DNA from: Abelmoschus esculentus
Taxonomy: Eukaryota; Streptophyta; Magnoliopsida; Malvales; Malvaceae
Reading direction: 5' to 3'
Assembly (NCBI GenBank): GCA_035048815.1
Contig: JAUCBN010000038.1
Span: forward strand, 15,624,501-15,688,500
Length of the DNA: 64,000 nt
Made by a program: the position numbers and the translations under genes. Of the stretch, positions 47,413-60,030 are shown piece by piece (position 1 is the stretch's first letter; each line of letters starts with the position of its first letter). Below the pieces are notes generated by a model, which was given only the letters and a program-made list of their open reading frames with translations, had not been told where the DNA came from and did not search any database.

Positions 47413-48627
47413 AATACCCTCAAACTCGAACTATTGCTTGTTCTCAAGCAATGCAAGACATCAAATTGCCAAACCTTACTCCCCTTTGGTCTTACTTTTC
47501 CATCTATTCTCTCCACCATGGTCATGTCTATCCCTCCATTTTAGCCACTAGTTTACCCAAAGACTTTTACTAAGAAACAAGCTATAAGGCTAGGTGAGTG
47601 TGCGCGTTTTATGGACAAGGTTGATTCAAGGCTTTCTTAGATAAACTCTAAGTTCAAGACAAGTAGAATTTGGATTAAAGCTATCTCCTTAAAACAATGA
47701 GTCTTGAGCCAATTTCGGGCACCTCAAGATATGTATTTTCTATATTTTATTTTATTTTATTTTAAGCGAACTTTAGCATACTAGAGCCAGTTTCGGGCAC
47801 CTCTAGAATAAAGAAGAGCAAAACTAGAGCCAGTTTCGGGCACCTCTAGTTATTTTTCCAAAAGATTCTAAGCCTTTATCACCTACGTTTATTAAAAGAA
47901 CTCATAAATCAAGCAAGTCTAAAAAGTGTTTCTTTGTTTTCTAACCCTAAAGCAAGCTTCTAAGTTTTATTCGATGAGTATCCTATGGTTATCCCTTTAA
48001 AACAGAACTTGGCCATGGTAAGGAGAAAGATTTCTATAGCCTTAAAGGAGTAAGCTAAAGCAGAGCTGATGTAGAGCAGTGCAAGATTAAAAACAGTAAT
48101 TTAAGAAAAGAAAATATTGTCAAAAAATTTCAAAAAAATACTCTCTTTTTCATGGTAATGTCGTGGCAGTGGGTTGCCTCGGCAGAGCTTCTGCACCTAC
48201 AATACCCTCAAACTCAAATCGAACATTGTCCCCAATGCTCAATACATGCGGCAAACAACAATTTCAATAAGGAAATAGTCAGAAGCATAAAAATTATTTA
48301 TAACGATTCTGAGGAGTTGCTCGTACGGAGAATTTTTCTAAGCTATACCGCTGACGCCTTCTGTCTAGATCCTTGTGATGGTGATTGTTATTGTTTGGCT
48401 TGCCGATGCGTTTGAACTCGACTGGGCGGTATGCATTGCGGTGGTACATTAACTTCGTCTCCTTCTTTCACTTCTTCGATATTTTATGTGTGTATGATTT
48501 CTGTCCCACCCCTACCGTAGCAGTGGGTATTGTTGATTCATGTGACGAACTGTGGTATTCTTCAATCTCACTAGATAGAGTGTCTCTGTTGAGACTGGGC
48601 ATAGGGATTGAATTCCGTTAGGGAGAG
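47413..48627 (-). other. 3' non-coding region of the Athila-like element with three hairpin motifs
   Basis: Contains two versions of 'aataccctcaaactc', at 47413 and 48200. Three 26-bp motifs occur at 47703-47728, 47781-47806 and 47824-47849. No protein is recognised. Confidence 0.65.
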
Positions 48628-49829
48628 TTAAAAACAACTCACCTCTTGGACGACCTTTGGCTGGTAGAGGATACTTCGGTAGACTTGGCCGGCCTGGAAG
48701 GTTCGGTAGCATGAAACTGCTGAGGCGGTCGTGGTTGGAAAAATGGTTGCAGCCTTGGAGCAGGTGTTGTCTCGGTATAAGGGGCGGTAGTGACAAAGAT
48801 GTTTGCTGAGAATTCTGGGAATTACGCCCCTTGATTTGGGAAGCTTGTCATCATCATGTGGGCGAGAGAAGTGTTGAAGTCGCACTGGTACTCCATGTAG
48901 CGTTGCTGGCGAAGGTCCATGGCTGTCATCCTCTGTAGAATTTCTTGGTAAGGGTCTGCTGCGGCAGTTGGCTCAGCGGAGGTTGGTGCTTCTGCTGAGT
49001 ACTGCCCTCCAGTAGTAAAGTCTGCAGTGAACTGCTGTAGTGTTGCTTGGACATGTTCTGCCTGTGTGATCTGCATAACTCGGTGGCAGAAATTTCTTGT
49101 CTATCCCTGCCGAGTTGGCGTATATTCATCCTTGTCTTCGACCGGGACTCTTACAGTAATACACAAGGAAGAGATTAAACGTGGGAAATATAGAGGCCCA
49201 CATTCCTTCTTACCATATTCATGAATCTCGTAAAGAATGATATCTTCAATGTTTATGTTTCTCTTTTTGATGATAGACTGGATCAACACCAGTCTTTCGT
49301 AGTCCACTTTGCTGTTATGAGAGGTTGGGATAAGTCGTATCTTGACAAAAGTACACCATATCTTGGCCTCGGGTTTAAGACTCTGCCTTGTTACTGAACT
49401 TTTATGGGCACTGGTTTCCCATGAGGTGTTGATGTAACAAAGCTCATCTTTAATTACTTCATAGTCTTGAGTGGTGATGTCGTCTACGAATTCGGTATGA
49501 ATATCACGTGTGGAGGTGAGACCATAAAATTCATTGATAACCTCGGCATCAAGTCGAACAGGCTTGCCTCAATAGTGGACATAGAGGTTGTCCTTGTTCG
49601 GCCCATGTGCATAAAACTCTCTCACAATGGTGGCGTTCGCCGGTGGAGGTTGTAGGCAGAATGCCTCCCAATCTTGATATTGGATCTTGTTGAACAAGTA
49701 TGATTCAATGCCGAGATATACCTCATTGGTTTGGTGAAATCTTTGCTCTTCTCATAACTGCCGAGCAACGAACGAGCGGTTGAATCGGTCAGCAACAGTG
49801 GCCAGGGAGAATCTTGTGTAAGAAGCCAT
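48628..49829 (-). pseudogene. Athila-associated C-terminal ORF ('putative plant transposon protein' domain)
   Basis: The start is at 49829 (MASYTRFSLATVADRFNRSF). In-frame TGA near 49758 and TAG near 49104, plus another stop, break it. Recognisable family blocks: ATIVREFYAHGPNKDN, INEFYGL, SLKPEAKIWCTFVKIRL, IPTSHNSKVDYERLVLIQSI and CGPLYFPRLISSLCITV. They match the domain commonly annotated as 'putative plant transposon protein' in Athila-like elements. The tail is Gln/Pro-rich (FFQPRPPQQF). Its biochemical function is not known. Confidence 0.72.
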
Positions 49830-50292
49830 TGATTATTCGTAGAGAATGGTTTGAGAAAAAATTCCGAAGTAGTAGAGAGGGTTCTGAAAATTTCAATAAA
49901 TTGGAAAGATAGTGAGAGCAAAATTGTTAAAGAAAGCAAAAGTAGCAAGAATGCAAGAGTAAATAGTGCACAACAATGAAGCTGCTTATATAGGCTTTGG
50001 TAAATATGATCGTTCAGAACTAGCCGTTAGGCAATTACTGCCCAATCAACAATTTACTGCCACGGCGGGAATCTCGGTAGATAGTTGTTGCACTTTTTCT
50101 GCCCGTTATGAATTCTGCGGCTCTGACATAGTACTGCCACGACAATAGACTTCCTGCTGTAAAATAATTTTTCTGCATTCATTGCTTTATTTATCTTAAA
50201 AAAAACAAAACTTAAAAACATAAAATACAGAAAATAAAATAACAACATATAAAACTAATCATAATATAATAAATAAAATGGAAGGGAAGAGA

Positions 50293-50681
50293 TTATGTTA
50301 CTTGTGGAGTGCATGTGAATGCATCTCCCAATTTGATTATCTCTTTTTGGCTCGTGTCTTTCTTCACGTGTTGGCCTGTCCCTTCAGTGCATTCGACTTC
50401 TCCTTTGGGCTTTATTCGCTTACAGAATAGTCTGTCGAGCGTGCTTCCCAGGCAAGATGTTTTAGTACCCTGGTCTGGTGTATGGAGAGCCTTACATTCT
50501 GCTGGAGCGTCTGAATTTGTTAGATTGTGGAAAGCATTCAACTTGACTTGTTGATCGTTTATCCGCATCGTGAGCTCGCCATTTTCCATACCGATGATGG
50601 TGCTTCCAGTAGTAAGGAAAGGTCGACCCAAGATGATCGGTGCATTGTCGTCGGCCTTGTAATCACTAATTTTATCCAGGG
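50293..50681 (-). pseudogene. Aspartic protease, C-terminal part and linker (Athila-like)
   Basis: The minus strand continues the domain broken at 54690: LDKISDYKADDNAP, then the diagnostic PIILGRPFLTTGSTII, ENGELTMRINDQQVKLNAF. The frame then runs through a Lys/Glu/Thr-rich linker to TPQVT and stops. Reverse transcriptase should follow in Athila and Tat elements but none does; after a 300-bp AT-rich gap the next coding unit is the ORF at 49829. Confidence 0.83.
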
Positions 50682-53600
50682 TGTCAAACTCGGGCTTTAT
50701 TTTTCACTCGAATATTGGGCTTGTACTAATTAATCAAAAAATGCAAAAAATATTATATGTATTATTTTACTTTATTTAAAAATTCAAAAATTATGCTTAT
50801 ATATATGGATATTTTTTCCTTTCTTGTTATTGTTTTTGCTATCATTACTTATTTACGTTAATATTTTCATTATCGTAACCATAATTTTTATGTATATATC
50901 CTTTTGTTATTAGTTAAATATCATTATTATTATCATTGTATTTCTTTCGTCTTTTCATTATATTATACTTTATTATATTTTTATTAGCCTTTTCGGTTAT
51001 GTAGATATATTTTACTTATTGTTTTTTTCTTATTTATCAATAATGAATATCATATTATTTTCGTTTATTTTCATTAATATATATGTACCTCCTATTACGT
51101 TTTCATCTTTGTTATTTATTTATTGGTTTTCATTTTATTTTATCTATTTTTATTATTAATATTATTTTTATAAACAAGTCATAATATATATAAAAACTAA
51201 AAAACATAAATAAATAAGCCCAAATAATAATTTATATTTTACAAAGCCCAATCTGAAATAAATAAAATAATTTAATAAATACATGAACCCATAATAATTA
51301 CATCAGCCCAAAGAATTTTTACAAGGCCCAATTTCTAAGCCTAAACCATATTTTCCCAGAGCCCTAATCTGATTAAAAAAAACCCTAACCCTCCTTATCC
51401 TACATGCGCAGCCTCCTGGTGAACGTTGGATCTAATTTAGATCTAACGGTTCGGATTAAAGAGAGAAGAGGCCTCTGATCTCCCTACACGCACCCACGCG
51501 TGCTGTTTCATCACCCTCACGTGCGCGTGTTCTCCATGCGGAGACTCTTCGAATGCCCCTACCGTCTGGTCGCCGGTCGTTCACCCCGGTGGTCCCCCTC
51601 CCGTCGATTTCGGCCACATACATACAAAACAATCAAAATATGTCAGATCTTATCAATTTGCAGATAAAAAGGGAGGCATTATAACCCATTTATGGAGCCA
51701 ACAATTCGATAAGCTCTCAGAGATTATCAGACGCGTCTCGGCCGAATTTCAGAGTACAATATCAGAGGCAAATATCAGTTTTTTCAGAGACATATACATC
51801 CAAAGAAACCACAGCAACCAATAGCAACATTTAGGATCATTTATTTTCGAATTTGTCATGTAATTTTCGGCTATTAAAACCGAAAGAGAACAACTTTGTA
51901 AGGGTTTTCACCCACGCATTTCATCTATAAAAAAACTACATTTCAGAGGTACTTTTTTTAGCATAATAAATTAAGAAATAAAGGTTTAAGGTTTGAGTCT
52001 TTTACCTTAAAGGGAAAAAACGCCAATCGCTTCTCTGGTTTCCTTTCTTCGCCGGCAACAAGCCTCGTACTTCTGCGGTGTCGACGGTGAGCCGAGGGAA
52101 AGAGAGATCCCTATCCTCCTTTTTGCTGTCTCGAATCGAAGGGATTTCTTTCGTGGCTTTTAAAGAAAAATGTCTTGGTTTTGAAAATAACAGAGGTTTC
52201 CAGATCTGTTTTTTTAGAAGAGAAGCAGTTTTGATTTTGTTGTTTTTTGTGAAATAAAGGGTTCGATTGAGTTTGGGGTTTTGAAAAGAAAAGATTTTGA
52301 GGGTTTTTGTTCTCACCGGCCACCGCCAATGGTGGCGGGAATCTGGATTTAACGGCAGAGTACGGCGGCCAGTTTCTGGGTTCTTGAAGAACAAGGATGA
52401 ATGTTTATCCTGTTTTTCATTTCGTTCGAATATTACAGAGGTTTCAAAGGGTTTTGTCTGTTTGGTTTAACAAAAATGAACAAAAGATTGGTTTTCAGAT
52501 TTTAAGTTGTTATTTATACTCTTAGGATTCTTTAAAAACCGTTTTATTACGTAATAAAACTCTCTGTGCTCTATAAATCACGCACGCAGTCCTTTAATGT
52601 TCTTGAAAGTTCACAATCTAGACCAGATTCAAGCTAATCGGTTAATTTGCTTCCTAAGTCCCTATTTATTTATTTTGTTTTTCAATTCGATCATTTACAG
52701 TTTTCCTTTTTATTATGGTTGTTTTATTATATTTTATTTAATGTAATTTATTTTACTGCACATGCTTATTTTAATTTCCTTTCATTATAGATTTTTATTT
52801 TGTACATATATTTAGTTTACAGTGTATTTATTTTATGTTTTGCTTATATACATTTTTTTATGTGTTTTTATTATATCATGTATTGTTTTGTATTTGTTTA
52901 ATTATTATGCTTTCTTGTTGCACATGCTTTATTTATTTTATTCATTATTCATTTGTCCTTTTGTTTATATTTTATTTGTCTTATTTATGGTATTATTTTA
53001 ATGTTATTTATGGATTATATATTATATTATACTGTGATACAATTTTAATTTATTTTATTTTCCTCCAGATTCCTGTGTTTTGTTAACATTAAAAGTTTTT
53101 TTTTCCTTTTTAATGCAACTGAAATCAATTAATCTTGGAAAGCCATGCCTCTGTTTGCCTGTAATTTCCATGATTTCGTTAATATTATGGCTTTCTTTCT
53201 TATTTATTTCATTTTCCCTTAATTCTCCATAATTGATATTTCTTTTTTTATGCTTAATTGTTACAACATGTTTCCCTTGTTTTATTCATTTCCATATTTG
53301 TATAAATTATAAATTATATTCATATTTTCATTACTTATTCCTTACTTTTTAAAAAGTGTTTAATGAGTTTTTCCCCCTTATTTAATACCCAAAAACAGAA
53401 ACTTGAACCTATTTATTTTCTTGTTTTGGAAACTGAAACAAAAATTGAATCCTTTAATCTGTTTTACCTTTTCCATGGCATTCAATGCCTCTTTTCCTTT
53501 TTTTTCCCTCGATTCTTCGTGGTTTACCTTTTTTATATATTATTTATTATTTATTTTTCTTATATATTACATTACTGTTTATTATGTATTTATATTATAT

Positions 53601-54689
53601 TTTCTTTATTACGTTAAGGTTATTGTATATGCATATATATATATATATTAGGGTATAATTAATGTAATATTATATATTGTATATTATATATTTATCTTTT
53701 GTTATATAATATACGTGATACGTATTTTATATTATAGTTTTATATATTGTGGTATATCATATATTATGTTCTTTCTTATATATATATTATACATATTATA
53801 TGTATTTATATATTTATCTTTAATTGTTGTATCTTTATTAATCGATCGACTATATGGTGACCCGCAACGGGGATGATCTGTATTATTTATAGCCTGTTTA
53901 GTGTAAATAACTAACCTCTAACATTTAATTTTCCATATTTTATTTTCTTGCAATTTAATTTTCTTATATCTAACATCTAACATTTAATTTCTCGCACTTT
54001 ACTTTCCGCTTTTATTTTATTTATTTGTATATTCGATTTATTTATTTATTTAACCTTCACCCCTCTTTAATTAATGAGCCAAATTAATTATGTCTTAATT
54101 CGATCGTAACGGACCCGTGTTCCGACGTATTGGTCGCGGTGTATGCGTTGCCTTCGAATAAAGATATGGTAAAAATAAAATTAAATTCGAATATGTAAAC
54201 AAATATTAATTTAAATACCACTTTAAAACAGAAAATCCAAAATTAATTAAGTGGTTATTGCAAAGGTACTAATTTTGGACGGTTTTTAAACCCTAAACTC
54301 GTTTTTAAACTGTAACCGACTCTCGGACCCGTCTTTGTCGAATCTCTGGTTTTTACGATGTCCGACCTACCAAAGTGGTCGGTGGCGACTCCACCCTTTT
54401 TTTTAAAAAAAAATTATTTTCCAACATTTTTAATTCTTTTCCAAATACCTAATTTCTGATTTTAAATGTCCCTCTAAAATTCAACCTTAATCCCCAATTT
54501 TCTAAATCTTTTTATATTTTCGAAACCTAATTTCCTTTTAATTCAATTTCTAATTTTTGACCTTAAATCCCTAATTTTTATCCCAATTTCCCCTTTTTCA
54601 AAGTTAAACCCTAGATTTTCAATCCTTTCAAAATTAGCACCCTTTTTGCCTAAATAATTTTAAACTCGATTTTCAAAAGGGTCGCTACA
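50682..54689 (+). mobile_element. Tat/Ogre-like solo LTR, about 4.0 kb, inserted in the Athila protease
   Basis: It starts TGTCAAACTC and ends GTCGCTACA. The protease reading frame is interrupted exactly at its edges, so it was inserted. Near the 3' end (54290-54395) is the conserved Tat-type LTR phrase ('ccgactctcgg ... cctaccaaagtggtcggtggcgactcc'). The GC-richer part at 51400-51620 and 52010-52390 resembles the transcribed leader of such LTRs. No gag or pol of its own is present. I find no clean 5-bp target duplication (CAGGG versus AGCCT). Long AT-rich tracts fill 50750-51200 and 52650-54050. Confidence 0.75.
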
Positions 54690-55040
54690 AGCCTCACAAT
54701 CAAGGACGAGAAAGTCGGCAGGAAATATAAACTTGTCAACCTTAACCAGAATGTCCTTAATTTTGCCTTCATGATGCACATAGGACCGATCCGTAAGTTG
54801 GAGCAGCACTGTTGTTGATTTTGCCCGCCCTATTTTAAGTTTTTGAAAAACTGATTTGGGTATTAGATTGATGCTTGCTCCCAAGTCGCATAGGGCCTTT
54901 CCTTCATAACCATCCCCAATCGCACAGGGGATTGTAAAGCATCCAGGATCCTTTAGCTTAGGCGGCATGCGATTATGTAGCATGGTCATGCAACTTTCAG
55001 TGGCTGTCACCGTTTCAAATTCCCCTAGCCTTCATCGTTT
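54690..55040 (-). pseudogene. Retroviral-type aspartic protease, N-terminal part (Athila-like)
   Basis: An open frame reads PPKLKDPGCFTIPCAIG, then the active-site region ALCDLGASINLIP (D-L-G-A-S in the place of the usual D-x-G-A), KLKIGRAKSTTVLLQLTDRS and ends FLVLDCEA at the junction with the inserted LTR. The other part of the domain is at 50293-50681. Confidence 0.85.
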
Positions 55041-55399
55041 GGATACTATGTCCTTTAAGAACTTGACATAGTTGGGCATTTGTTCAATAGCCTCAACTAA
55101 TGGCAAGTTGATATAGACTTGCTTTAAGATGTCTAGGAATTTCCAAAATTTGTGATCCTGTTTGTGCTTTTTTAACCTCTGCGAGAAAGGAGGTGGTGGT
55201 CTTATGTCCTTCAGGTTTCCTTGGATATTAAGTTTAATACCTGAGGTGAACTTATCTGCATCTGCCTCGATAGAATTTTCAGGTACTGCTGGTTCTGTTA
55301 CCGTGGTAGTGCTTTCGGTAGGGTCCTGCTCAGCTTTTGAGTCCTCGTGATGTTGCTTTTCTAGTTAGACTCTATCGGTTGAGGTCTCTTCTTTATCTT

Positions 55400-56884
55400 T
55401 TAATTTTAGTCCACTTCTTGTCGTAATTACCTTGCATTGCTCATGGCCTAATACCTTAGCAACCTCAGTATTGTTAGGTAAACCCGTGGTCGAGTATTTT
55501 ATCGTTGGGCAAATTAACCAACTTGGGTTTCTAAAGACTTGATTGCAGCCTCCTGGTTCTGCAGTCTCATCTCAGTTCGATTCATGAAGTCATCAGTACG
55601 CTTTATGAAGCGGCTATTCTCGGTCATGTATGAATCAGTGTTTGACATGAAGACCGTGAGAGAATCTGCCAGTGCATTCAGAGACTGCTGTTGTTGTCAT
55701 GGACTGCTGTGCGTGCTGCTGCGGCAGGTTCTGACTTTGGTGCTAGAATCCAGGGGATTGGTTGATTGGATTTAAAGCATTCTTGGGGTTACTCCATGAA
55801 AATTTTGGACGCCTTTTCCAAGATGGATTGTAATTGTTGGACATCATCTGATTGTTCCTGTTATAATTTCCAACATACAGGCTGGTTTCCTCATCTTGCA
55901 TGTAATCAGATGAGATGACTGCCTTAACCTCATGTATATTTCGCTGGGCTTGCATATTCTGAACCATCTTGGTTAGAGAAGCCAATTGTGCTGCCACCGA
56001 ATTGGTTGTGTCTAATTCATGGGCCGTGGCATGGTGTCTCATTTCTCCTCGCCTTGACGTAGGAAAAGTGGAAGTCGTTCCTTGCGAGTTTGTTCAGAAT
56101 CTCAATGGCCTCCGCAGGTACTCTATCCAAAAGTGTCCTATTTTGTAGAAGCATCTAGCATCATCCTTGTGGAGGCATTGGTAGCATTATAGAACATGGA
56201 GACTTGCATCCACAAGGGAAAACCATGTAGTGGGAATTTATTTAACAATTCTCTGTAGCGTTCCCACGCCTCATACATCGGTTCATCATCATCCTTCTAG
56301 AATGATGTGATTTCATTATGGATGCGATCATAGAGATTTTTCGGGTTAAACCTTGTAATAAATTCTCGACAGAGTTCATCCCAAGATCCTATGGATCCTG
56401 CTGGGATGCCATTTAACCAAGTTTTCGCCTTATCCCTCAGTGAATAGGGGAACAACTTTAATCGTAAAATATCTTCATTGACTCCTTGAATCTTGAAAGA
56501 ATTGCACACTTCCATGAAAGATTTAAGATGTTGCCTTGCATCTTTAGTAGCAGACCCACTAAACTGTCCAATTGTGTTCAACATGTTGAACATCACTGTT
56601 TTGAGCTCAAAGTGAGTTGCTTCAATTTCCAGGGTGACTACGCCAGAGTTTAGTCTGTTTAGGTCTTCCACCATAAAGTCTCTAACAATGAGTTGCCTCG
56701 GCAATGGTCGTGGCGGTGGCTGCTGCGGCATTACTGGTAGCAGTACATTATGATCAATAGGTGGAATTTGTCCTCATGGTGGATCATCCATGACTTGAAA
56801 CAGGTTGCGCCTTAGATGGTGTCCTGTGCGTTCGATTTCAGGATTCAATTCGTACAATTGACCACTCGGGTTTGCCCTGGTCAT
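55400..56884 (-). pseudogene. Athila-like Gag
   Basis: The likely start ATG is at 56884 (MTRANPSGQLYELNPEIER). An in-frame TGA follows at about 56777. The Retrotrans_gag core is at 56600-56300: FNMLNTIGQFSG, HLKSFMEVCNSF, LRLKLFPYSLRDKAKTWL, ITRFNP. After another stop, a second segment (56042-55743) has AAQLASLTKMVQNM and a basic Asn-rich stretch (NYNRNNQMMSNNYNPSWKRR). Family role: structural protein of the retroelement particle. Several stops make it non-functional. Confidence 0.82.
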
Positions 56885-56989
56885 ATACCAGATAAGTCAA
56901 AGTTAAAAAAAATAAATAATTAGAATTAAAGTTAAATAAAGAATGGTTAAAGAGAAAGAAATAAAGAAAACAAAAATTTAGTTGCCAAT

Positions 56990-57006
56990 CCCCGGCAACG
57001 ACGCCA
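56990..57006 (-). other. Primer-binding site, Athila type
   Basis: On the minus strand, TGGCGTCGTTGCCGGGG follows the 5' LTR after 'agtttt'. One base differs from the common TGGCGCCGTTGCCGGGG. Confidence 0.85.
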
Positions 57007-57012
57007 AAAACT

Positions 57013-58350
57013 TGATGCGTGTAATAATAACGCAACTGTGCAGTGTACACGTCACAAGTAATAAAGTGATAAATATATCGTGTATCGTCTCCACAGGGAT
57101 TGGTATACTTAATATGTCTCCCCTTGTTTCCTTGCTCCTGAAAGGTAAAGTAAAAACACAGATAAGTGGATTTGTTTAACTAACTAAATAATTAAATAAC
57201 AAAACATAAAATAAAGGATTACGAACGATATAGAGAAAGTGGGTAGGATCTAACTGTGCCAATTAGTGGATTTGATTGATCTTCTTCTTGCCCAATGCAA
57301 TTACACAATACTGTTTTGGCAGTACTGCAGATACAACCTCGACATCGTTAGTGTTCTCTGCTGCGGCAATCTCTTTCTCTTGGGCAGATGCATCAAAGTT
57401 CAGCAAAGTGTCCGTAGTTGACTCCACTTATCTCTAAGTCAGAGCACTGTTGATGACTGGTCCTTGACGATACCTCTTGGCGTAAATCAACGATAACCAT
57501 CAACCAATCTCACACTTCTTTTAGCTTCTGAAACTTTTAACCTATCTCTAGGCCGAGTTAGTATCGTCAATACCGTACTTATCCTTTTCGTGAATCTAAC
57601 TCTCTCGATACTAGATAAATAGATTACTTACAAACTTCTCTCTCGAGCTTGAATGCAAGAACAAGGAATGGCAACAGGATACGCAAACTTTGATATTATT
57701 ATTGTATTAGAAAAAAGAAACAAGAAACAATTTCCTCTCACTAATATCTACAACCTTCACCTATCCCTAAGAGATTTAGAACATAATATCGATAGGTACA
57801 AATCTTAGAGGAATGGTTTCTCTAAAATCGACTCTCTTAACAATATGGTCGGTTAGGCTATATATAGTCTTAACCTAGGGCAAACCTTTCCTAAATAGAC
57901 TCTAACTTGGAGTAGGGAACAAGTCTTCTACATGAGATCTGATGTTTCCAAGTTTGCAACCTTCTAGAAAACTTTTCTCGTTCGGTCTTTGACTTGGGGT
58001 TTTAGTGCGCTAGCCTAGTCCAATTGGTGCGCTGCATCTTCCAGAATGTTCTCTATATTTTTGTCTTTCATTCGCCTACAATGTTGATGTTGCCACTCTG
58101 GATGCGGCCACAGCCTTGTCCCTACCTCGGCCTCAATACTGCTTCTCCGCTGCTTCGGCCCTGGATATTCCTGTATGTACAGAATATGTAATAATATCTG
58201 CATTCTCTATAAATTTCGTCTTTGTAAGTAGTGATAATAGAATATCCAATATTATGCAAAGATTCCATATTTCAGTTCAAGTTGGTGTATAATAGATGTA
58301 TAAAGTACCATGAGAAGGGTAGTAAATAACTGCCTTTTAGGCACTCATCA
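57013..58350 (-). repeat. 5' LTR of the Athila-like element
   Basis: 1338 bp, the same length as the opposite LTR and very similar by eye; most differences are clustered in the first 130 bp. It contains the sequence 'tatcgtctccacaggga' that is typical of this LTR family and recurs at 31160. Confidence 0.9.
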
Positions 58351-58355
58351 CAATT

Positions 58356-58846
58356 CCTTCTCTCATTTTCAACGGATCAAACTTACCATCATGAAGAGCA
58401 CTAACAAATTCAGAACTTGGAGAACCCGTACTTAAATCAGAAGGTAAAAGGTTGATCAAATTTTGTTGCCGTATGTGCACCTTTCCTTGTGTACATTTAT
58501 CCAAATGACGTTTTAAATGACTTGTAGGACCGCCTTTAGAAACCGTTAAAAGAGTCTTACAATATACACAAGAAACTTTCCAAATTTTAGAGTTTCCTGC
58601 ATGTTGGGGTTCTCTGAATTCCTTCCAAACAACTGATTTTTTTGCTCTCTAAAAAGGATATGATTCAAGTTCATCTTCAGTATTACGAACCTCACTGGAA
58701 TTAGTTGGGGGAACATGCACTTCTGCATTTTCTAGACTAATTTCATCTTCTTCCATATCATTTATATCATCCAAATTTACTCCAAATTCTTCTGCAATAG
58801 GACTAGAATGACTATCTGATGTTCCCAATCCAATAGTAGACATTCC
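58356..58846 (-). pseudogene. hAT transposase, N-terminal part with BED zinc finger
   Basis: A splice acceptor (ttgtatttcag, 58847-58857) precedes the ATG at 58843. The acidic N-terminus is followed by an in-frame TAG (58649-58651), then by a BED finger: SVVWKEFREP, VSCVYCKTLL and SHLKRHLDKC, with C-x2-C and H-x3-H-x3-C spacing. The frame continues to KMREGIV, where the retrotransposon interrupts it. Family role: DNA binding at the transposon ends. Confidence 0.85.
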
Positions 58847-60030
58847 TGAAATACAAATAAAAAATAACGATTAATTATATAAAATAAAATAATTTAAAAT
58901 AAAAATTAAATAAGCATATGTGCTAAACAGTAACATAACCCAATTGTTTTGCTTAGATTTGTTTTCTTGCAATTGAAAGACCACATGTGATAGTGGGGAA
59001 GTCGAAATATTATGCTTGGACAGTGAAAGCTGGGAGACAATAAGTGATTGTTCGTTGATCGAGAGGGTAAGTGTAAACGCTAGAATGTTTCTTTTGAGCT
59101 TCAAACTGTTTGGCATATGTTTGTGTTTTAGAGATGTTGAGGAATTGAATTATGTGTCCAGTTCCACAAATATGTCACTCTAGTTAGAATTAGAATTGCT
59201 CTTGCTACTTACTAGATATGATATCTGCCTTTAATGACTGATAACCACTAAACCAAGTGGTTGTTGGCAAAATAATCATGTTACACTGAAAATAAGAAAC
59301 ATAAACAAAATATTTTTCTCAAAATCCGACGACTTAATTGTTGTCACTTTTCTGATCCTTTATTGTTCATCTTTGTGATTTTTATTATATTAATCGAGCT
59401 CTGTTCATTTTTTGCATGAAAAGAGGTTCAACCATCAGAAAGTCAACAATACTACACTTACTATTTCCAGACTGGAGGAAGCTTTTTTGTCTTCTTGTAA
59501 TAGCGAGCGAGTCTATGAATCTTACTCTCCACAAGGACCAACCTGAATTTAGATTCTTTGTCCTTCCTGTTTAGATAATAAAAACTTAAAACCTTAAAAA
59601 TTTATCTTTTAAATACTAAAAATTAAAACAACGAAAAACAGATCTATAAAACTAAAGTGATATATTTGTAGAAATAGTTACCTGAAGGAATCGTTTAGAG
59701 GAAGATAAAACTGAGTGTTGGGTATTTTTGATTTTTTTCTCCCAATTGTTTCCCTATCTTTTGGCTGCTGTGTGCTTTTTAAAATAGAAGAGAAGTGAAA
59801 GGGGAAAGACGAAATGTTGTTGCTGGTATTACTCTAAATTATTATAGTATTATTAGGTTTGGCCATTAATCGAAAACCATCTTGGAGGTTTCTAGAAAAT
59901 CATAATAATAATTTATTTATGTAACACTATATTTTAATTTATTTATTTATAGTTAATTTTTTAGTTTAATTTATTTTTTTTACTAAAAGTATTTTTAATA
60001 TATTTATAATATATAATATATAATTATTTC
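58847..60030 (-). other. 5' non-coding region of the hAT element
   Basis: It lies between the transposase ATG and the right terminus. It ends in a splice acceptor at 58847, so at least one 5'-leader intron is likely. No other protein is recognised. Confidence 0.5.

Larger units (their letters stand above)
46075..58350 (-). mobile_element. Athila-like Ty3-gypsy retrotransposon lacking RT and integrase
   Basis: The two LTRs (46075-47412 and 57013-58350) are both 1338 bp and start TGATGCGTG and end CACTCATCA. The 5-bp duplication CAATT is perfect (46070-46074, 58351-58355). Coding runs on the minus strand, so the 5' LTR is the right-hand one. The primer site TGGCGTCGTTGCCGGGG (57006-56990) is of the type used by Athila elements. 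Gag, an interrupted protease and an Athila-associated C-terminal ORF are present. Reverse transcriptase, RNase H and integrase are absent, so the element is non-autonomous. A Tat-like LTR (50682-54689) has entered the protease. Confidence 0.9.

Noticed and set aside
52002..52394. 130-codon minus-strand open frame rich in Lys and Phe
   Set aside because: It is inside the Tat-like LTR and resembles no family. It reflects the purine-rich leader of the LTR read backwards.
50677..54694. Target duplication for the 4-kb Tat-like LTR
   Set aside because: Flanks CAGGG and AGCCT do not match. The insertion is instead supported by the interrupted protease frame.
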